Shown: one piece after another, positions 8,392 to 15,988 of the stretch
How the letters are laid out: each line of letters opens with the position of its first letter
How positions within the stretch are numbered: position 1 is the stretch's first letter
Source of the DNA: JBMOOG01 sp049324535
Lineage (GTDB): Bacteria; Pseudomonadota; Alphaproteobacteria; Rhodobacterales; Rhodobacteraceae
Assembly (NCBI GenBank): GCA_049324535.1
Contig: JBMOOG010000001.1
Location: 124,001 to 188,000, forward strand
DNA: 64,000 nt
Direction: 5' to 3'
The notes under the pieces: model-generated
Database searches by the model: none
Told to the model about the DNA's origin: nothing
What the model saw: only the letters and a program-made list of their open reading frames with translations
Program-made: the position numbers and the translations under genes

Positions 8392-9108
8392 TCAGCCCGA
8401 GAAGGTGCGGATCACGGACCGGATGCGCTCGTCCTCGCGGTCGAGGAGCGACTGGCCAAGCTCGTATCCGCGCTGCACCTCGATCAGGCGCGCGATCTCG
8501 GCCACCGGGTCGACATTCGAGCCTTCCACGAAGCCCTGGAAGATCTGCGGATCGTCGACCGGTACGGGCTCGCCGGCGAAGGCAAAGCGCGTTCCGCCCT
8601 CGTGGACGAGGGTCGATTCGTCGGCGGGCCGCCACAGACCGATCCGGGCGACGGGCGCACCGTCGGCGGAAAGGGTGCCGTCGCGCGACAGGGCGATGGT
8701 CCGGGCCGCGGGTGGAATGGTGATCGGCGCGCCGCCGTCGTCGAGCAGAGCGCTGCCGTCCGCGGTGACCAGCCCTCCCTCGGCCGAGGGCGTGAAGGCC
8801 CCGGCCCGGCTCAGCCGGTTGCCGTCGGGCGTCTGGATCAGAAAGAAGCCCGTGCCCTCGATGGCGAAGTCGAAGGTGCCGCCGGTCTCGCGCAGCGGGG
8901 CCTGCGAGAGGTCGATGGTGCGTCCCTCGGCTGCGGCCATCGACAGGGACGGCTCGGCCCCGGAAAGGCGGCGGACCTGTTCGGCGAAGATCACGCCCTC
9001 GCGCCGGAAGCCGGTGGTGGAGCTGTTGGCGATGTTGTTGGCGATGGCGCGCAGTTCGCCCATCAGGCCCGACTGGCGCCCCAGGCTGGCATAGATCGCG
9101 TTGTCCAT
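8392..9108 (-). CDS. flgF: Flagellar proximal rod protein FlgF
   Basis: A 238-residue proximal rod subunit related to FlgG. The start at 9108 gives the classic N-terminus MDNAIYASLGRQSGLM, followed by the NNIANSSTTGFRREGV signature near residue 25-40, the FDFAIEGTGFFLIQT block near 80, and the C-terminal helix EIARLIEVQRGYELGQ. The frame stays open for 152 codons upstream but overlaps fliQ and fliE there, so those codons are not used. Only 2 bp separate it from the fliQ stop, indicating coupling. It belongs to the flgB-to-fliL operon. Confidence 0.97.
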   Translation of the reverse strand: MDNAIYASLGRQSGLMGELRAIANNIANSSTTGFRREGVIFAEQVRRLSGAEPSLSMAAAEGRTIDLSQAPLRETGGTFDFAIEGTGFFLIQTPDGNRLSRAGAFTPSAEGGLVTADGSALLDDGGAPITIPPAARTIALSRDGTLSADGAPVARIGLWRPADESTLVHEGGTRFAFAGEPVPVDDPQIFQGFVEGSNVDPVAEIARLIEVQRGYELGQSLLDREDERIRSVIRTFSG

Positions 9109-9110
9109 GG

Positions 9111-9377
9111 TCAGGACCCCGCGATCATGACGAGGATGCGGGACTGGAAGAAGGTGACCATCTCCTCGGTCATGAAGGACATGCCGACCCAGAAGACCGC
9201 GAGGATCGCGGCGACCTTCGGCACGAAGGTCAGGGTCATTTCCTGAATGGAGGTCAGCGCCTGGAAGAGGCCGATCACCACGCCCGCCACCAGCGCGACC
9301 GCCAGCATCGGTGCGGACAGGACCACCGAAAGCCAGAGGCCCTGGCGCAGGATGTCGAAGAATGCCGCCGGATCCAT
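9111..9377 (-). CDS. fliQ: Flagellar export-gate protein FliQ
   Basis: An 88-residue membrane protein with two helical segments (about 15-40 and 50-75). It is the FliQ subunit of the type III export gate that assembles with FliP and FliR. The family signature IGLFQALTSIQEMTLTFVPK lies between the two helices. Length is that of the family (about 89). Placement inside the rod operon between fliE and flgF, away from fliR, fits the Rhodobacterales arrangement. Confidence 0.97.
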   Translation of the reverse strand: MDPAAFFDILRQGLWLSVVLSAPMLAVALVAGVVIGLFQALTSIQEMTLTFVPKVAAILAVFWVGMSFMTEEMVTFFQSRILVMIAGS

Positions 9378-9388
9378 GCTGCGTCCCC

Positions 9389-9679
9389 TCAGACCGGCAT
9401 CCGCAGGATTTCCTGGTAGGCCTCGACGACCTTGTCGCGAAGTGTCGCCGCGGTCTCGATGGCGAGCTCCGACAGGGCGAGCGCGGACACCAGATCGGGC
9501 GTATCGCCCTTGCCGAGCATGGCCGCACGCGCCGCCTCTTCGGCGGCGGCCAGGGTCTCGGCAAAGCTCGTCACGGCGGATGCCGCCGTGTCCGAGCCGT
9601 TCTCCGGCCGCACCTCCGGGCGGGTGGCGGGCCGCAACTGCGCATAGGCCTGCGCGCCGAAGGCCGAGACAGTGTCCAT
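9389..9679 (-). CDS. fliE: Flagellar hook-basal body protein FliE
   Basis: A 96-residue protein linking the MS-ring to the proximal rod. The family C-terminal pattern is clear: DLVSALALSELAIETAATLRD followed shortly by VVEAYQEILRMPV at the extreme end, where the terminal R-M-P-V is typical of FliE. The N-terminal 35 residues are variable. It starts 16 bp after flgC and ends 11 bp before fliQ, within the flgB-flgC-fliE block common in alphaproteobacteria. Confidence 0.95.
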   Translation of the reverse strand: MDTVSAFGAQAYAQLRPATRPEVRPENGSDTAASAVTSFAETLAAAEEAARAAMLGKGDTPDLVSALALSELAIETAATLRDKVVEAYQEILRMPV

Positions 9680-9695
9680 GGAAATCCAGTCCTTT

Positions 9696-10079
9696 CTAGC
9701 GTCTCAGAAGGCCGAGCAGGTCCGAGGACATCTGCCGGGCCTGGTCGAACATCCGCAGGTTGGCCTCATAGCTGCGCTGGGCCTCGCGGGCGTCCGACAT
9801 CTCGATGATGATGTCGACGTTCGACCCCTGGCGATTGCCGTCGGCATCGGCCAGGGGGTGGCCGGGGTCATGCACCTCGGCCACCGGAGCGGTGTCGAGC
9901 CGCACCGGGCCAAGCCGGAGCAGGCCATCGTCGGACTCGGCCGCTTCGAACGCGGCCAGCTTGCGCCGGTAGCCGGGCGTATCGGCGTTGGCGATGTTCT
10001 CCGAGATGAGGCGGAGGCGCATGGACTGGGCTTCCATGCCGCTTGCCGCGATTGCGGTCGTGCGCGCGAAGTCGGTCAT
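9696..10079 (-). CDS. flgC: Flagellar proximal rod protein FlgC
   Basis: A 127-residue proximal rod protein. The N-terminal helix ends in the rod/hook signature ISENIANADTPGYRRK. The middle has EVHDPGHPLADADGNRQG, where FlgC family members place the pattern DP-x-HP-x-AD-x-x-G. The C-terminal helix EMSDAREAQRSYEANLRMF is the family closing block. Length is typical (about 130). It lies 9 bp downstream of flgB. Confidence 0.97.
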   Translation of the reverse strand: MTDFARTTAIAASGMEAQSMRLRLISENIANADTPGYRRKLAAFEAAESDDGLLRLGPVRLDTAPVAEVHDPGHPLADADGNRQGSNVDIIIEMSDAREAQRSYEANLRMFDQARQMSSDLLGLLRR

Positions 10080-10088
10080 CGCCGGCTC

Positions 10089-10472
10089 CTATCGGCGGCC
10101 GAGCGCGCTGCGCAGCATCGCGAGCGAGCTGCGCATGACCGCGAGGGCGATGTCGTGCTGGCGGCGGGCATCCGCCGAACGCACGAGTTCGGTCTCAAGC
10201 GACACGTCGTTCCCGTTGGGCGACGGATGACCGCCCGCCGGAACGATCCGGGATGACGGGCCGGGGCCGCCCTCGTCCAGATGGCCGGCCCGTGTGGCCC
10301 GCATCGCCGCTACGCCTTCGTCCCGATAGACCAGCGCGAAATCCGCGAGATCGCGCGACCGGTAGCCCGGGGTGTCGGCGTTGGCGATGTTCGCCGCGAT
10401 CACCGACTGGCGCCGCGCGGCGTGGCCGGCGAGGGCCGAGGCCATGGTCAGGATGCCTTGCGTCTCTGTCAT
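10089..10472 (-). CDS. flgB: Flagellar proximal rod protein FlgB
   Basis: A 127-residue proximal rod protein and first gene of the leftward rod operon. The signature VIAANIANADTPGYRSRD lies near 25-42 and the C-terminal helix is Arg/Leu-rich. The ATG at 10472 is chosen because AGGAG sits eight bases upstream; an in-frame ATG nine codons earlier (10499) has no such site. The 80-bp gap to the divergent fliI must hold the promoters of both operons. Confidence 0.95.
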   Translation of the reverse strand: MTETQGILTMASALAGHAARRQSVIAANIANADTPGYRSRDLADFALVYRDEGVAAMRATRAGHLDEGGPGPSSRIVPAGGHPSPNGNDVSLETELVRSADARRQHDIALAVMRSSLAMLRSALGRR

Positions 10473-10552
10473 CAGGGCTTCTCCTCTGATCGCAAGCAAG
10501 GCTTAACCCCGATTCCTTTAGAAACGGTAAGGTGGAACAGGGAGGCCCCGGG
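10473..10552. promoter_or_regulatory. Divergent flgB/fliI intergenic region with a CtrA-like half-site
   Basis: Eighty bases separate the two divergent flagellar operons and hold both ribosome-binding sites: AGGAG for flgB and GGAGG at 10541-10545, seven bases before the fliI ATG. The centre is less GC-rich than its surroundings and contains TTAACC at 10503-10508. This matches half of the CtrA recognition sequence (TTAA-N7-TTAA) that governs flagellar genes in many alphaproteobacteria. The second half is absent, and no sigma-54 or sigma-28 element was recognised, so regulation by CtrA is only a suggestion. Confidence 0.4.
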
Positions 10553-11887
10553 ATGACGATCGATGCGGTGGACAGCCTGCTGGCCGACCTCGATGAGCTG
10601 CGGGCGGTCCGGCCGGTCGGACGGGTCAGCGCGCTGTCGCAGGGCCTTGTCGAGGTGAGCGGTCTCGACGGAAGCTGGCACATTGGCGATCGGGTCCGCA
10701 TCCGTCATCCCGGTTGTGCGCCGCTCTCGGGCGAGGTGATCCGTATCGGGGGCGGCACCGCCTCGGTCCTGCCGGAGGCGTCGGTCGCAGGCTTTGCCGT
10801 GGGTGATGCCGCCGAGCGCCTGGGCGAGGTCCGCATAGCGCCGCACAGCGCCTGGATCGGGCGGATCGTCGATCCGAACGGCCGGCCGCTTGACGGACGC
10901 CCGCTCCTGCGCGGCCGCAGACCGCGCCGTCTCCACGGTCCGCCGCCGCCTGCGGTCGACCGGCATCGTCTGGGCGAGAGGCTCGAGACCGGAACCGCCG
11001 TCTTCAACACCTTCCTGCCGATCGTGCGCGGCCAGAGGATCGGCCTCTTCGCCGGCTCGGGTGTAGGAAAGTCCTCGCTTATGGGTGCCCTCGCGCGCCG
11101 TGTTCCGGCGGATCTGGCGGTGATCGCCCTCATCGGGGAACGCGGGCGCGAGGTGCGCGAGTTCGTCGAAACCGTGCTCGGCCCCGAGGGGATGGCGCGC
11201 AGTATTGTCGTGACGGCCACCTCGGATCAGTCGCCCATGCTGCGCCGGCAATGCGCGCTGGCCGCGATGGCAGTGGCCGAGCATTTTCGCGACGAGGGAC
11301 GGCATGTGCTGCTCTTGGCGGACTCGGTCACGCGGTTTGCGGAGGCGCACCGCGAGATCGCCCTTGCCGCGGGCGAGCAGGCCAGCCTTGCGGGCTATCC
11401 GCCGTCGATGGCGCACCAGATCATGGCGCTGGCCGAAAGGGCCGGTCCGGGCACCGGTGACAGCGGTGACATCACCGCCGTCTTCTCGGTTCTGGTCGCG
11501 GGGTCGGACATGGAGGGACCGGTGGCCGACATCCTGCGCGGCGTTCTCGACGGCCATGTCGTGCTCGATCGCCGCATCGCCGAGCGTGGGCGGTTCCCGG
11601 CGGTCGATCTGCTGCGATCGGTCTCCCGCGCGCTTCCGCAGGCCGCGTCCGCCCGCGAGAACGCGCTGATCGGGTCGGGTCGCCGGCTGCTGGGTGCCTA
11701 CGAGGCGGCCGAGCCGATGATACAGGCGGGTCTTTACGCGGCCGGTTCCGACGCGCTTGTGGACGCGGCGCTCCGGGTCTGGCCGGCGCTCGATGCCTTC
11801 CTTGCCGAAACCGAGGGGGAGGACATCGCCGCAAGCTTCGCTCGGCTCGAGCGCATTCTGGCCGCCGACCCGGCAGAGAAGTCCTGA
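10553..11887 (+). CDS. fliI: Flagellum-specific export ATPase FliI
   Basis: A 444-residue hexameric ATPase of the F1-beta family that energises unloading of flagellar substrates. It has an N-terminal barrel (about 15-85), Walker A AGSGVGKS at 167-174, the type III signature GERGREVREF near 205, Walker B HVLLLADSVTRFAEAHREIA near 255-275, and the conserved P-S-M-A-H-Q and SGDITAVFSVLVAGSDM region near 290-320. ATG at 10553 is preceded by GGAGG at seven bases; a GTG at 10532 is in frame but has no such site. It is a single rightward gene, divergent from flgB and not next to a fliH or obvious fliJ. Confidence 0.97.
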   Translation: MTIDAVDSLLADLDELRAVRPVGRVSALSQGLVEVSGLDGSWHIGDRVRIRHPGCAPLSGEVIRIGGGTASVLPEASVAGFAVGDAAERLGEVRIAPHSAWIGRIVDPNGRPLDGRPLLRGRRPRRLHGPPPPAVDRHRLGERLETGTAVFNTFLPIVRGQRIGLFAGSGVGKSSLMGALARRVPADLAVIALIGERGREVREFVETVLGPEGMARSIVVTATSDQSPMLRRQCALAAMAVAEHFRDEGRHVLLLADSVTRFAEAHREIALAAGEQASLAGYPPSMAHQIMALAERAGPGTGDSGDITAVFSVLVAGSDMEGPVADILRGVLDGHVVLDRRIAERGRFPAVDLLRSVSRALPQAASARENALIGSGRRLLGAYEAAEPMIQAGLYAAGSDALVDAALRVWPALDAFLAETEGEDIAASFARLERILAADPAEKS

Positions 11888-12095
11888 CCGGCGCTGCCCC
11901 CCGGTCCGCGCGTCCCGCGGATGCGGCCTGACAGGTCGCCAGTTGCGGGGAGTCCGCCGTCACGCGCGGGCCGCGCGGCCGGTCGACGGGATCGGGCGCC
12001 GGCCGGGACGCTCCGGCACCCGCAGGTCATGGGCCATTCGCGGCGGCTTGCGGATGCGATGTGGATCGCCGTGTCGGGGGGACGGTCGGTCGCCG

Positions 12096-12887
12096 CTAGC
12101 GCGACGTCGACAGCAGGGCCAGTGCAACCGAGCCGGGCGCGGTCGCCGTCAGGTCGACTTCGGTCCGCGCCAGATAGCGCCGGAGCAGTTGATCGACCCG
12201 ATCGCCATCGGAGAAGGCGGCGATGTCGCTTGACCCGAACGCAGCCGAACACTTCTCGCGCAGGGTCTCGATCTGGCGGTCGAGGTCGAGGCCCGCAAAC
12301 GCGGCCGGCAGGCCGAACGCGGTCTCGAACACCGCGCGGATCGGCGGATTGCCAAGCACCTCGTACCATCCCGCGCGATCGGTCGCGGCCCGGCGGGCGA
12401 TGGTTGGTAGCTCCCGTTCGGCATTCAGCGCGAGGCGGAGCTCGGGCCGGGACTTCCCCAGCGCTTCCTCGAAGGCGTGTTCGACAAAGCGGTCGGCCAG
12501 CGTGTCGGCAAAGCCCGGCATCAGCGTGCCGGGGATCGCCTGATCTCCGAAGCCGAAGTCGCGGGCGAAGGTCCGATAGCGCGGATCGGCCATGCGATTG
12601 GCAAGATCGCTCGGATCGGCGGTCCCGTCCGACAGGATCGTCCGGATGAAGTGGCGTCGTCCCATGTCCTCCGACAGCCCGTAGGCCCCGAGCGACACCT
12701 CCAGAAGGCGCCGATCGTCGAGCAGCGCATCCACTTTCGTGACCGAACCCAGCGTGTTGCGCGCGTGCTCGGCGTTGGCCCGGATCGTTCCGGACTGTTC
12801 GAAGGCGGTGCGTTGCGCGTTCTCCGTGCGTTTCAGGAACAGCCAGCCGGCGTATCCCCCGAACGGGACGACAGGCTGGAAGCTCAT
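12096..12887 (-). CDS. DUF1217 family flagellar-locus protein
   Basis: A 263-residue soluble protein with no signal peptide or membrane segment. It matches what I know of DUF1217 proteins, a family of unknown function encoded in alphaproteobacterial flagellar loci beside flbT and flaF. Recognisable pieces are the early KVDALLDDRRLLEVSLGAYG segment (about 50-70), RMADPRYRTFARDFGFGD (about 97-115) and the C-terminal Arg-rich helices. It is the last gene of the flagellin-flaF-flbT series, overlaps the flbT stop by four bases and converges on fliI across a 208-bp gap. Function unknown; the tight coupling to flbT suggests a part in filament regulation or assembly. Confidence 0.78.
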   Translation of the reverse strand: MSFQPVVPFGGYAGWLFLKRTENAQRTAFEQSGTIRANAEHARNTLGSVTKVDALLDDRRLLEVSLGAYGLSEDMGRRHFIRTILSDGTADPSDLANRMADPRYRTFARDFGFGDQAIPGTLMPGFADTLADRFVEHAFEEALGKSRPELRLALNAERELPTIARRAATDRAGWYEVLGNPPIRAVFETAFGLPAAFAGLDLDRQIETLREKCSAAFGSSDIAAFSDGDRVDQLLRRYLARTEVDLTATAPGSVALALLSTSR

Positions 12888-13288
12888 CGCCGGGTCGCCA
12901 TGAACAGCCGCTCCTCGCGGGGAAGCAGAAGCCGCAAGGCCTTGAGCGCGGGGTAGAACTGGTGGGCTGCGACGCCCGCGGTCGTCTCGGCCAGGATGGC
13001 ACGGCTGTCCGCGTCCTTGAACACCTGGCTCAGCTGCTCAAGGCCGCGCATGACCTGCCGGGTTGCCTCGGCGGGCTCGGCGTCGCCACTGAGCACGAGT
13101 TGCAGGATGTAGCACACGCGGCGCACGGGGGTGTTCGCAGCCTCGGGGTGGATGGCATCGCGCAGACGCAGCACATTGGCGTTGGGGGTGACCACCGTAA
13201 GGCGCGACCGACGGTCGCCGTTCTCGATCACGGCCCCGTTGATCAGCAGCCGCTCGCCGGGCGAGAGTTTCAGCACGAGGCCGGTCAT
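12884..13288 (-). CDS. flbT: Flagellin post-transcriptional repressor FlbT
   Basis: A 134-residue cytoplasmic regulator. The N-terminus TGLVLKLSPGERLLINGAV and the following NGDRRSRLTV are characteristic of FlbT, as is the C-terminal segment with YPALKALRLLLPREE. In Caulobacter FlbT binds the flagellin mRNA leader and promotes its decay until the hook is complete; the same role is inferred here. It overlaps both neighbours by four bases (flaF upstream, the DUF1217 gene downstream), so all three are probably co-translated. The likely target is the 5' leader of the flagellin gene at 13724-14932. Confidence 0.93.
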   Translation of the reverse strand: MTGLVLKLSPGERLLINGAVIENGDRRSRLTVVTPNANVLRLRDAIHPEAANTPVRRVCYILQLVLSGDAEPAEATRQVMRGLEQLSQVFKDADSRAILAETTAGVAAHQFYPALKALRLLLPREERLFMATRR

Positions 13289-13662
13289 GGTGCCCCCGCT
13301 CCCGGCCTCAGGCCGCGCATCACCGCCCGGTTCACGTCAAGCAGGGCGTCGGGCGAGGCCTTCCCGTCGAGAACCTTGCGGCTGTGCACGCGGGTGAACT
13401 CGGCAAGATAGAAGAGACCTGCCCGGAGCGAGGCGGGCAGGCGGTTGTCCGGCCCGGCGATGTCGCTGGCCAGCGCGTCCCAGATCCGGCGGTTTTCGTG
13501 AAGCGCGGCGGCGAGTTCCGCGAAGGCGGCCGGGCCGCGGCTGGCGGCCGACTGGATGCGGCGCGACGACTGTGCGAGCAGATCATGCTCGACATCGCGC
13601 GCGGTCCGGGTGGGCCGCGAAGGATCGGCATAGCCGTGTCGTGACAGGGGGTGGGCGTTCAC
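13285..13662 (-). CDS. flaF: Flagellin biosynthesis regulator FlaF
   Basis: A 125-residue helical cytoplasmic protein that promotes flagellin synthesis or export, opposing FlbT. The family core is visible: RDVEHDLLAQSSRRIQSA near 23-40, the Leu-rich ALHENRRIWDALASDIAG near 52-70, and LPASLRAGLFYLAEFTRVHS near 75-95. It sits 61 bp downstream of the flagellin stop with a strong hairpin in between (13694-13717), and its own stop overlaps the flbT start. Length is in the family range. Confidence 0.93.
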   Translation of the reverse strand: MNAHPLSRHGYADPSRPTRTARDVEHDLLAQSSRRIQSAASRGPAAFAELAAALHENRRIWDALASDIAGPDNRLPASLRAGLFYLAEFTRVHSRKVLDGKASPDALLDVNRAVMRGLRPGAGAP

Positions 13663-13693
13663 GTTGGGTGTGTCCCGATCGAGGGGTGGGAAG

Positions 13694-13717
13694 ACGGGGC
13701 GCCGCGCGGCGCCCCGT
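13694..13717 (-). terminator. Perfect stem-loop between flagellin and flaF
   Basis: A perfect ten-base-pair, very GC-rich stem (ACGGGGCGCC paired with GGCGCCCCGT) closes a GCGC loop seven bases after the flagellin stop codon. On the transcribed strand it is followed by CTTCCC rather than a clean T-run. It may act as a partial terminator or as a 3' stabiliser that leaves abundant flagellin mRNA and much less flaF-flbT read-through. Confidence 0.6.
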
Positions 13718-13723
13718 CCGTGC

Positions 13724-14932
13724 TCAGCGGAACAGCGACAGGATGTTCTGCGGAGCCTGGTTGGCGATGGACAGCGACTGGATGCCCAGTTGCTGCTGCA
13801 CCTGCAGGGCCTGAAGCCGCGCCGACGCCTCCTCCATGTCGGCGTCGACCAGTGCGCCGATGCCGGCGCGCAGCGAATCCGAGAGCTTGCCCACGAAGGT
13901 GTTCTGGATGTCGATGCGGCTTTGTACCGAGCCGAACTCGGCCGCGGCGCTGATTCCCGCCTGGATCATCGTCTCGATGTTGCCGAGCGCGGCGGCGGCG
14001 CCGGCGGCCGAGCTGACGTCGATGGTCGACAGGGCGGCCAGTCCGCCCGAGCCGGCGTTCTTGAACTGGGCGCTGACCGTGAGGTCCTGCGCGCCGGTGT
14101 TCGTGAAGGCCAGCGTGCCGGGCGTGCCGCTGTCGTAGTCCACCGTCAGACCGCTGATGCCCAGCGCGTCGACCGCGTTCTTCAGTCCGACCGCCACGAG
14201 ATCGGAGGTGGTGGTTGCGGCGACATCCTCGGCGGACACCGTGTAGGACGCCGTCCGTCCGCCGATGGTCACGCTGACCTTGTCGCCGGCCGCGAAGGCC
14301 GCGCCGCTGTCGTCGATGTTGAGCGTGCCGGTCCCGGTCGCGGAATCGAGGGCGAAGCCGGCGGTGTCCCCGTTTGCCGAGACGCCAGTGCTGGTTCCGA
14401 ACACGTTCTTGGCGGCGTAGGCGCCCGTCGAGAGATCCTGGGCGTTGATCGTGATCGACGAGGTCGCGACGCTGCCGCCGGCACCGCGGTCGAGCGAGGC
14501 GAGGACGTCGACCGTGGACTGCGAGCCGTTCACGAGGTTCAGCCCGTTGAACTGGGCCGCGCCGACCACCGTCTTGATCTGGTCCCGCAGCGCCGCGATG
14601 TCGGTCTGGATCTTCATCCGGTCGACGTTGTCTTCCTGTGCGGCGACGATCTTGCCCTTGATCTCGGTCAGAAGGTCGGTGACCGTTTCGGCCGCCTGGC
14701 GGGCCACGGCCACGGTGGATTCCCCGAGCGAAAGGCTGTCGGAGATCCCCTTGAAGCCTTTCACGTCGGCCTCCATCACCTTGGAGATGGCCCAGACCGC
14801 GGCGTTGTCCTTGGCCGAGGCCACCGACTTGCCGGTCGAGATCTCGTCCTGCGTCTTCGACAGGTTGGTGTTGATGCCCTTCAGCGTTTGCAGCGCCACC
14901 ATGGCGCTCGAGTTGGTCAGAATGCTGGACAT
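13724..14932 (-). CDS. fliC: Flagellin
   Basis: A 402-residue filament subunit. The N-terminal D0/D1 region (MSSILTNSSAMVALQTLKGI, then ISTGKSVASAKDNAAVWAIS and the LGESTVAVARQAAETV helix) and the C-terminal D1/D0 region (IDIQNTFVGKLSDSLRAGIG to the end IANQAPQNILSLFR) are conserved. The middle 170 residues are Thr/Ser/Ala/Gly/Asp-rich and variable. It is the only flagellin seen in the window and contains no Cys. GAAGGA precedes the ATG by a few bases. The 331-bp upstream gap would carry the promoter and the FlbT-responsive leader. Confidence 0.97.
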   Translation of the reverse strand: MSSILTNSSAMVALQTLKGINTNLSKTQDEISTGKSVASAKDNAAVWAISKVMEADVKGFKGISDSLSLGESTVAVARQAAETVTDLLTEIKGKIVAAQEDNVDRMKIQTDIAALRDQIKTVVGAAQFNGLNLVNGSQSTVDVLASLDRGAGGSVATSSITINAQDLSTGAYAAKNVFGTSTGVSANGDTAGFALDSATGTGTLNIDDSGAAFAAGDKVSVTIGGRTASYTVSAEDVAATTTSDLVAVGLKNAVDALGISGLTVDYDSGTPGTLAFTNTGAQDLTVSAQFKNAGSGGLAALSTIDVSSAAGAAAALGNIETMIQAGISAAAEFGSVQSRIDIQNTFVGKLSDSLRAGIGALVDADMEEASARLQALQVQQQLGIQSLSIANQAPQNILSLFR

Positions 14933-15263
14933 GGTCCTTCCTTCATGGCTTGGCGCTTTGCGCCGGTTTCGGGTGCCGCTTTGCGGCCGGAGCGTCGTTC
15001 TGACCTTTGCGTCCGCCGTCCGGCCGACGCGCCGCCATCTGGCGCAGTCCGACCTTGGCGACGAGGTTCTAAGAGATCGCTAAATCCGGATGCCGGATGC
15101 AGAGGATTTTCCGCGTTTCCCGACAGGTTCCGTTTACGGATGGATGCCTGGCACGCGCATCCTCGCGCGTCGGGGCGGCCAGGACGGGATCGAACCCGGG
15201 CGCCCCGTTCGGCAGGCAACCGGCGGATCAACCCCGTTTGCGACAGGCAGAATCGGGCACGGT
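14933..15263 (-). promoter_or_regulatory. Flagellin leader and promoter region
   Basis: This 331-bp gap between the flgN-like gene and flagellin has no credible ORF. It must contain the flagellin promoter and leader. On the flagellin strand it shows GAAGGA before the ATG and several short hairpins, for example CGGCGCAAAGCGCC near the start codon. A TTAG-N7-TTAG element (plus-strand 15069-15083) lies about 140 bases upstream of the start. No convincing sigma-28 or sigma-54 promoter was recognised. A T-loop-like string near 15189-15197 was examined and is not a tRNA. Confidence 0.5.
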
Positions 15264-15605
15264 TCAGGCCCGCCGGTTGAGCCCCTGCGACCGCCGCAGC
15301 GGGGGCCGGCTGCCATCCGCGGCGTAGGTGCCGAGGCCGGCCGCCAGCTTCTGAAGGTCGCAGAGCCGGTCGCGCGCGCTTGCAAGCCCGCGCTGCGCCG
15401 CCGCGTTCAGCCGGGCATTGCGCTGCGCAAGCGCCCGCAATGCCGCGAGCTCCGTCGCCGTCGTGCGGGGTCTGGCGGCCTGCAGGCGGACCGCCAGCGC
15501 CTCTTTCTCGGCTGCGATCGCGGGAAGGGCGGTCAGGTCGCCTTGCAGGAGGACGGCGGCCTCGCGCAGCAGATGGTCCCTCAGATCGGTGAGGAGATCA
15601 GCCAT
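15264..15605 (-). CDS. FlgN-like export chaperone candidate
   Basis: A 113-residue helical protein, rich in Ala, Leu and Arg. The N-terminal helix DLLTDLRDHLLREAAVLLQG is followed by a helix rich in Lys/Glu and Leu (about 28-40), a second long helix (50-85) and a basic Pro-rich tail. Size, helical content and position immediately after the rod-binding gene match the FlgN-type chaperones annotated at this place in Rhodobacterales, which carry hook-filament junction proteins. ATG at 15605 overlaps the flgJ stop by 8 bases; upstream in-frame codons run through flgJ and are not used. Family assignment rests on context and composition, so it is moderate. Confidence 0.7.
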   Translation of the reverse strand: MADLLTDLRDHLLREAAVLLQGDLTALPAIAAEKEALAVRLQAARPRTTATELAALRALAQRNARLNAAAQRGLASARDRLCDLQKLAAGLGTYAADGSRPPLRRSQGLNRRA

Positions 15606-15888
15606 CGTTCGCCCCCGTGGTCGCCCGGGCGGCAAGCGCCCGGAAGATGCTCTCGGCGAGTCCGATTCCGCCCGATTCGGCCAGGATCCGGGCCTGTTCG
15701 CGCACGAGCAGGGACGAGAACTGATCTTCGCCGATGCCACCGCCCAAGGTCTTGTCGAGACCGGCCGATTTCAGCATCTCGGTCAGGAACTCGGCCTCGA
15801 GCGCGGTGGCGGTCCGGCGCAGCCGCGCTTCGTCGCGAACCGCCGGTGCCGCACCGGTGGATGCGCCGGCATCGAGATGAACGGTCAT
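15598..15888 (-). CDS. flgJ: Rod-binding protein (FlgJ N-domain / CheL type)
   Basis: A 96-residue protein equal to the rod-binding domain of FlgJ without its muramidase domain. The family pattern is clear: TATALEAEFLTEMLKSAG near 27-44, then GEDQFSSLLVREQARILAES near 52-72 and the ending GGIGLAESIFRALA. It is thought to cap the growing rod. In alphaproteobacteria the muramidase activity comes from a separate enzyme, here SltF at 838-1596, so the two genes together replace bifunctional FlgJ. It starts 100 bp from the divergent fliK start and overlaps the flgN-like gene. Confidence 0.9.
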   Translation of the reverse strand: MTVHLDAGASTGAAPAVRDEARLRRTATALEAEFLTEMLKSAGLDKTLGGGIGEDQFSSLLVREQARILAESGGIGLAESIFRALAARATTGANDG

Positions 15889-15988
15889 TTCCTACTCCCG
15901 CATCGGATTTTCGTCATCTTCCACGGGACCGGTAAAGGAGCGGTAACGCTCTTCTGGCATGTCCGGGGCGACGACAGCGGGAGACATC

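Noticed and set aside
15170..15250. tRNA-like string GGTTCGATCCC on the minus strand
   Set aside because: The T-loop would have six bases instead of seven, the T-stem breaks at the third pair, and no D-arm, anticodon stem or matching acceptor stem was found within 80 bases.
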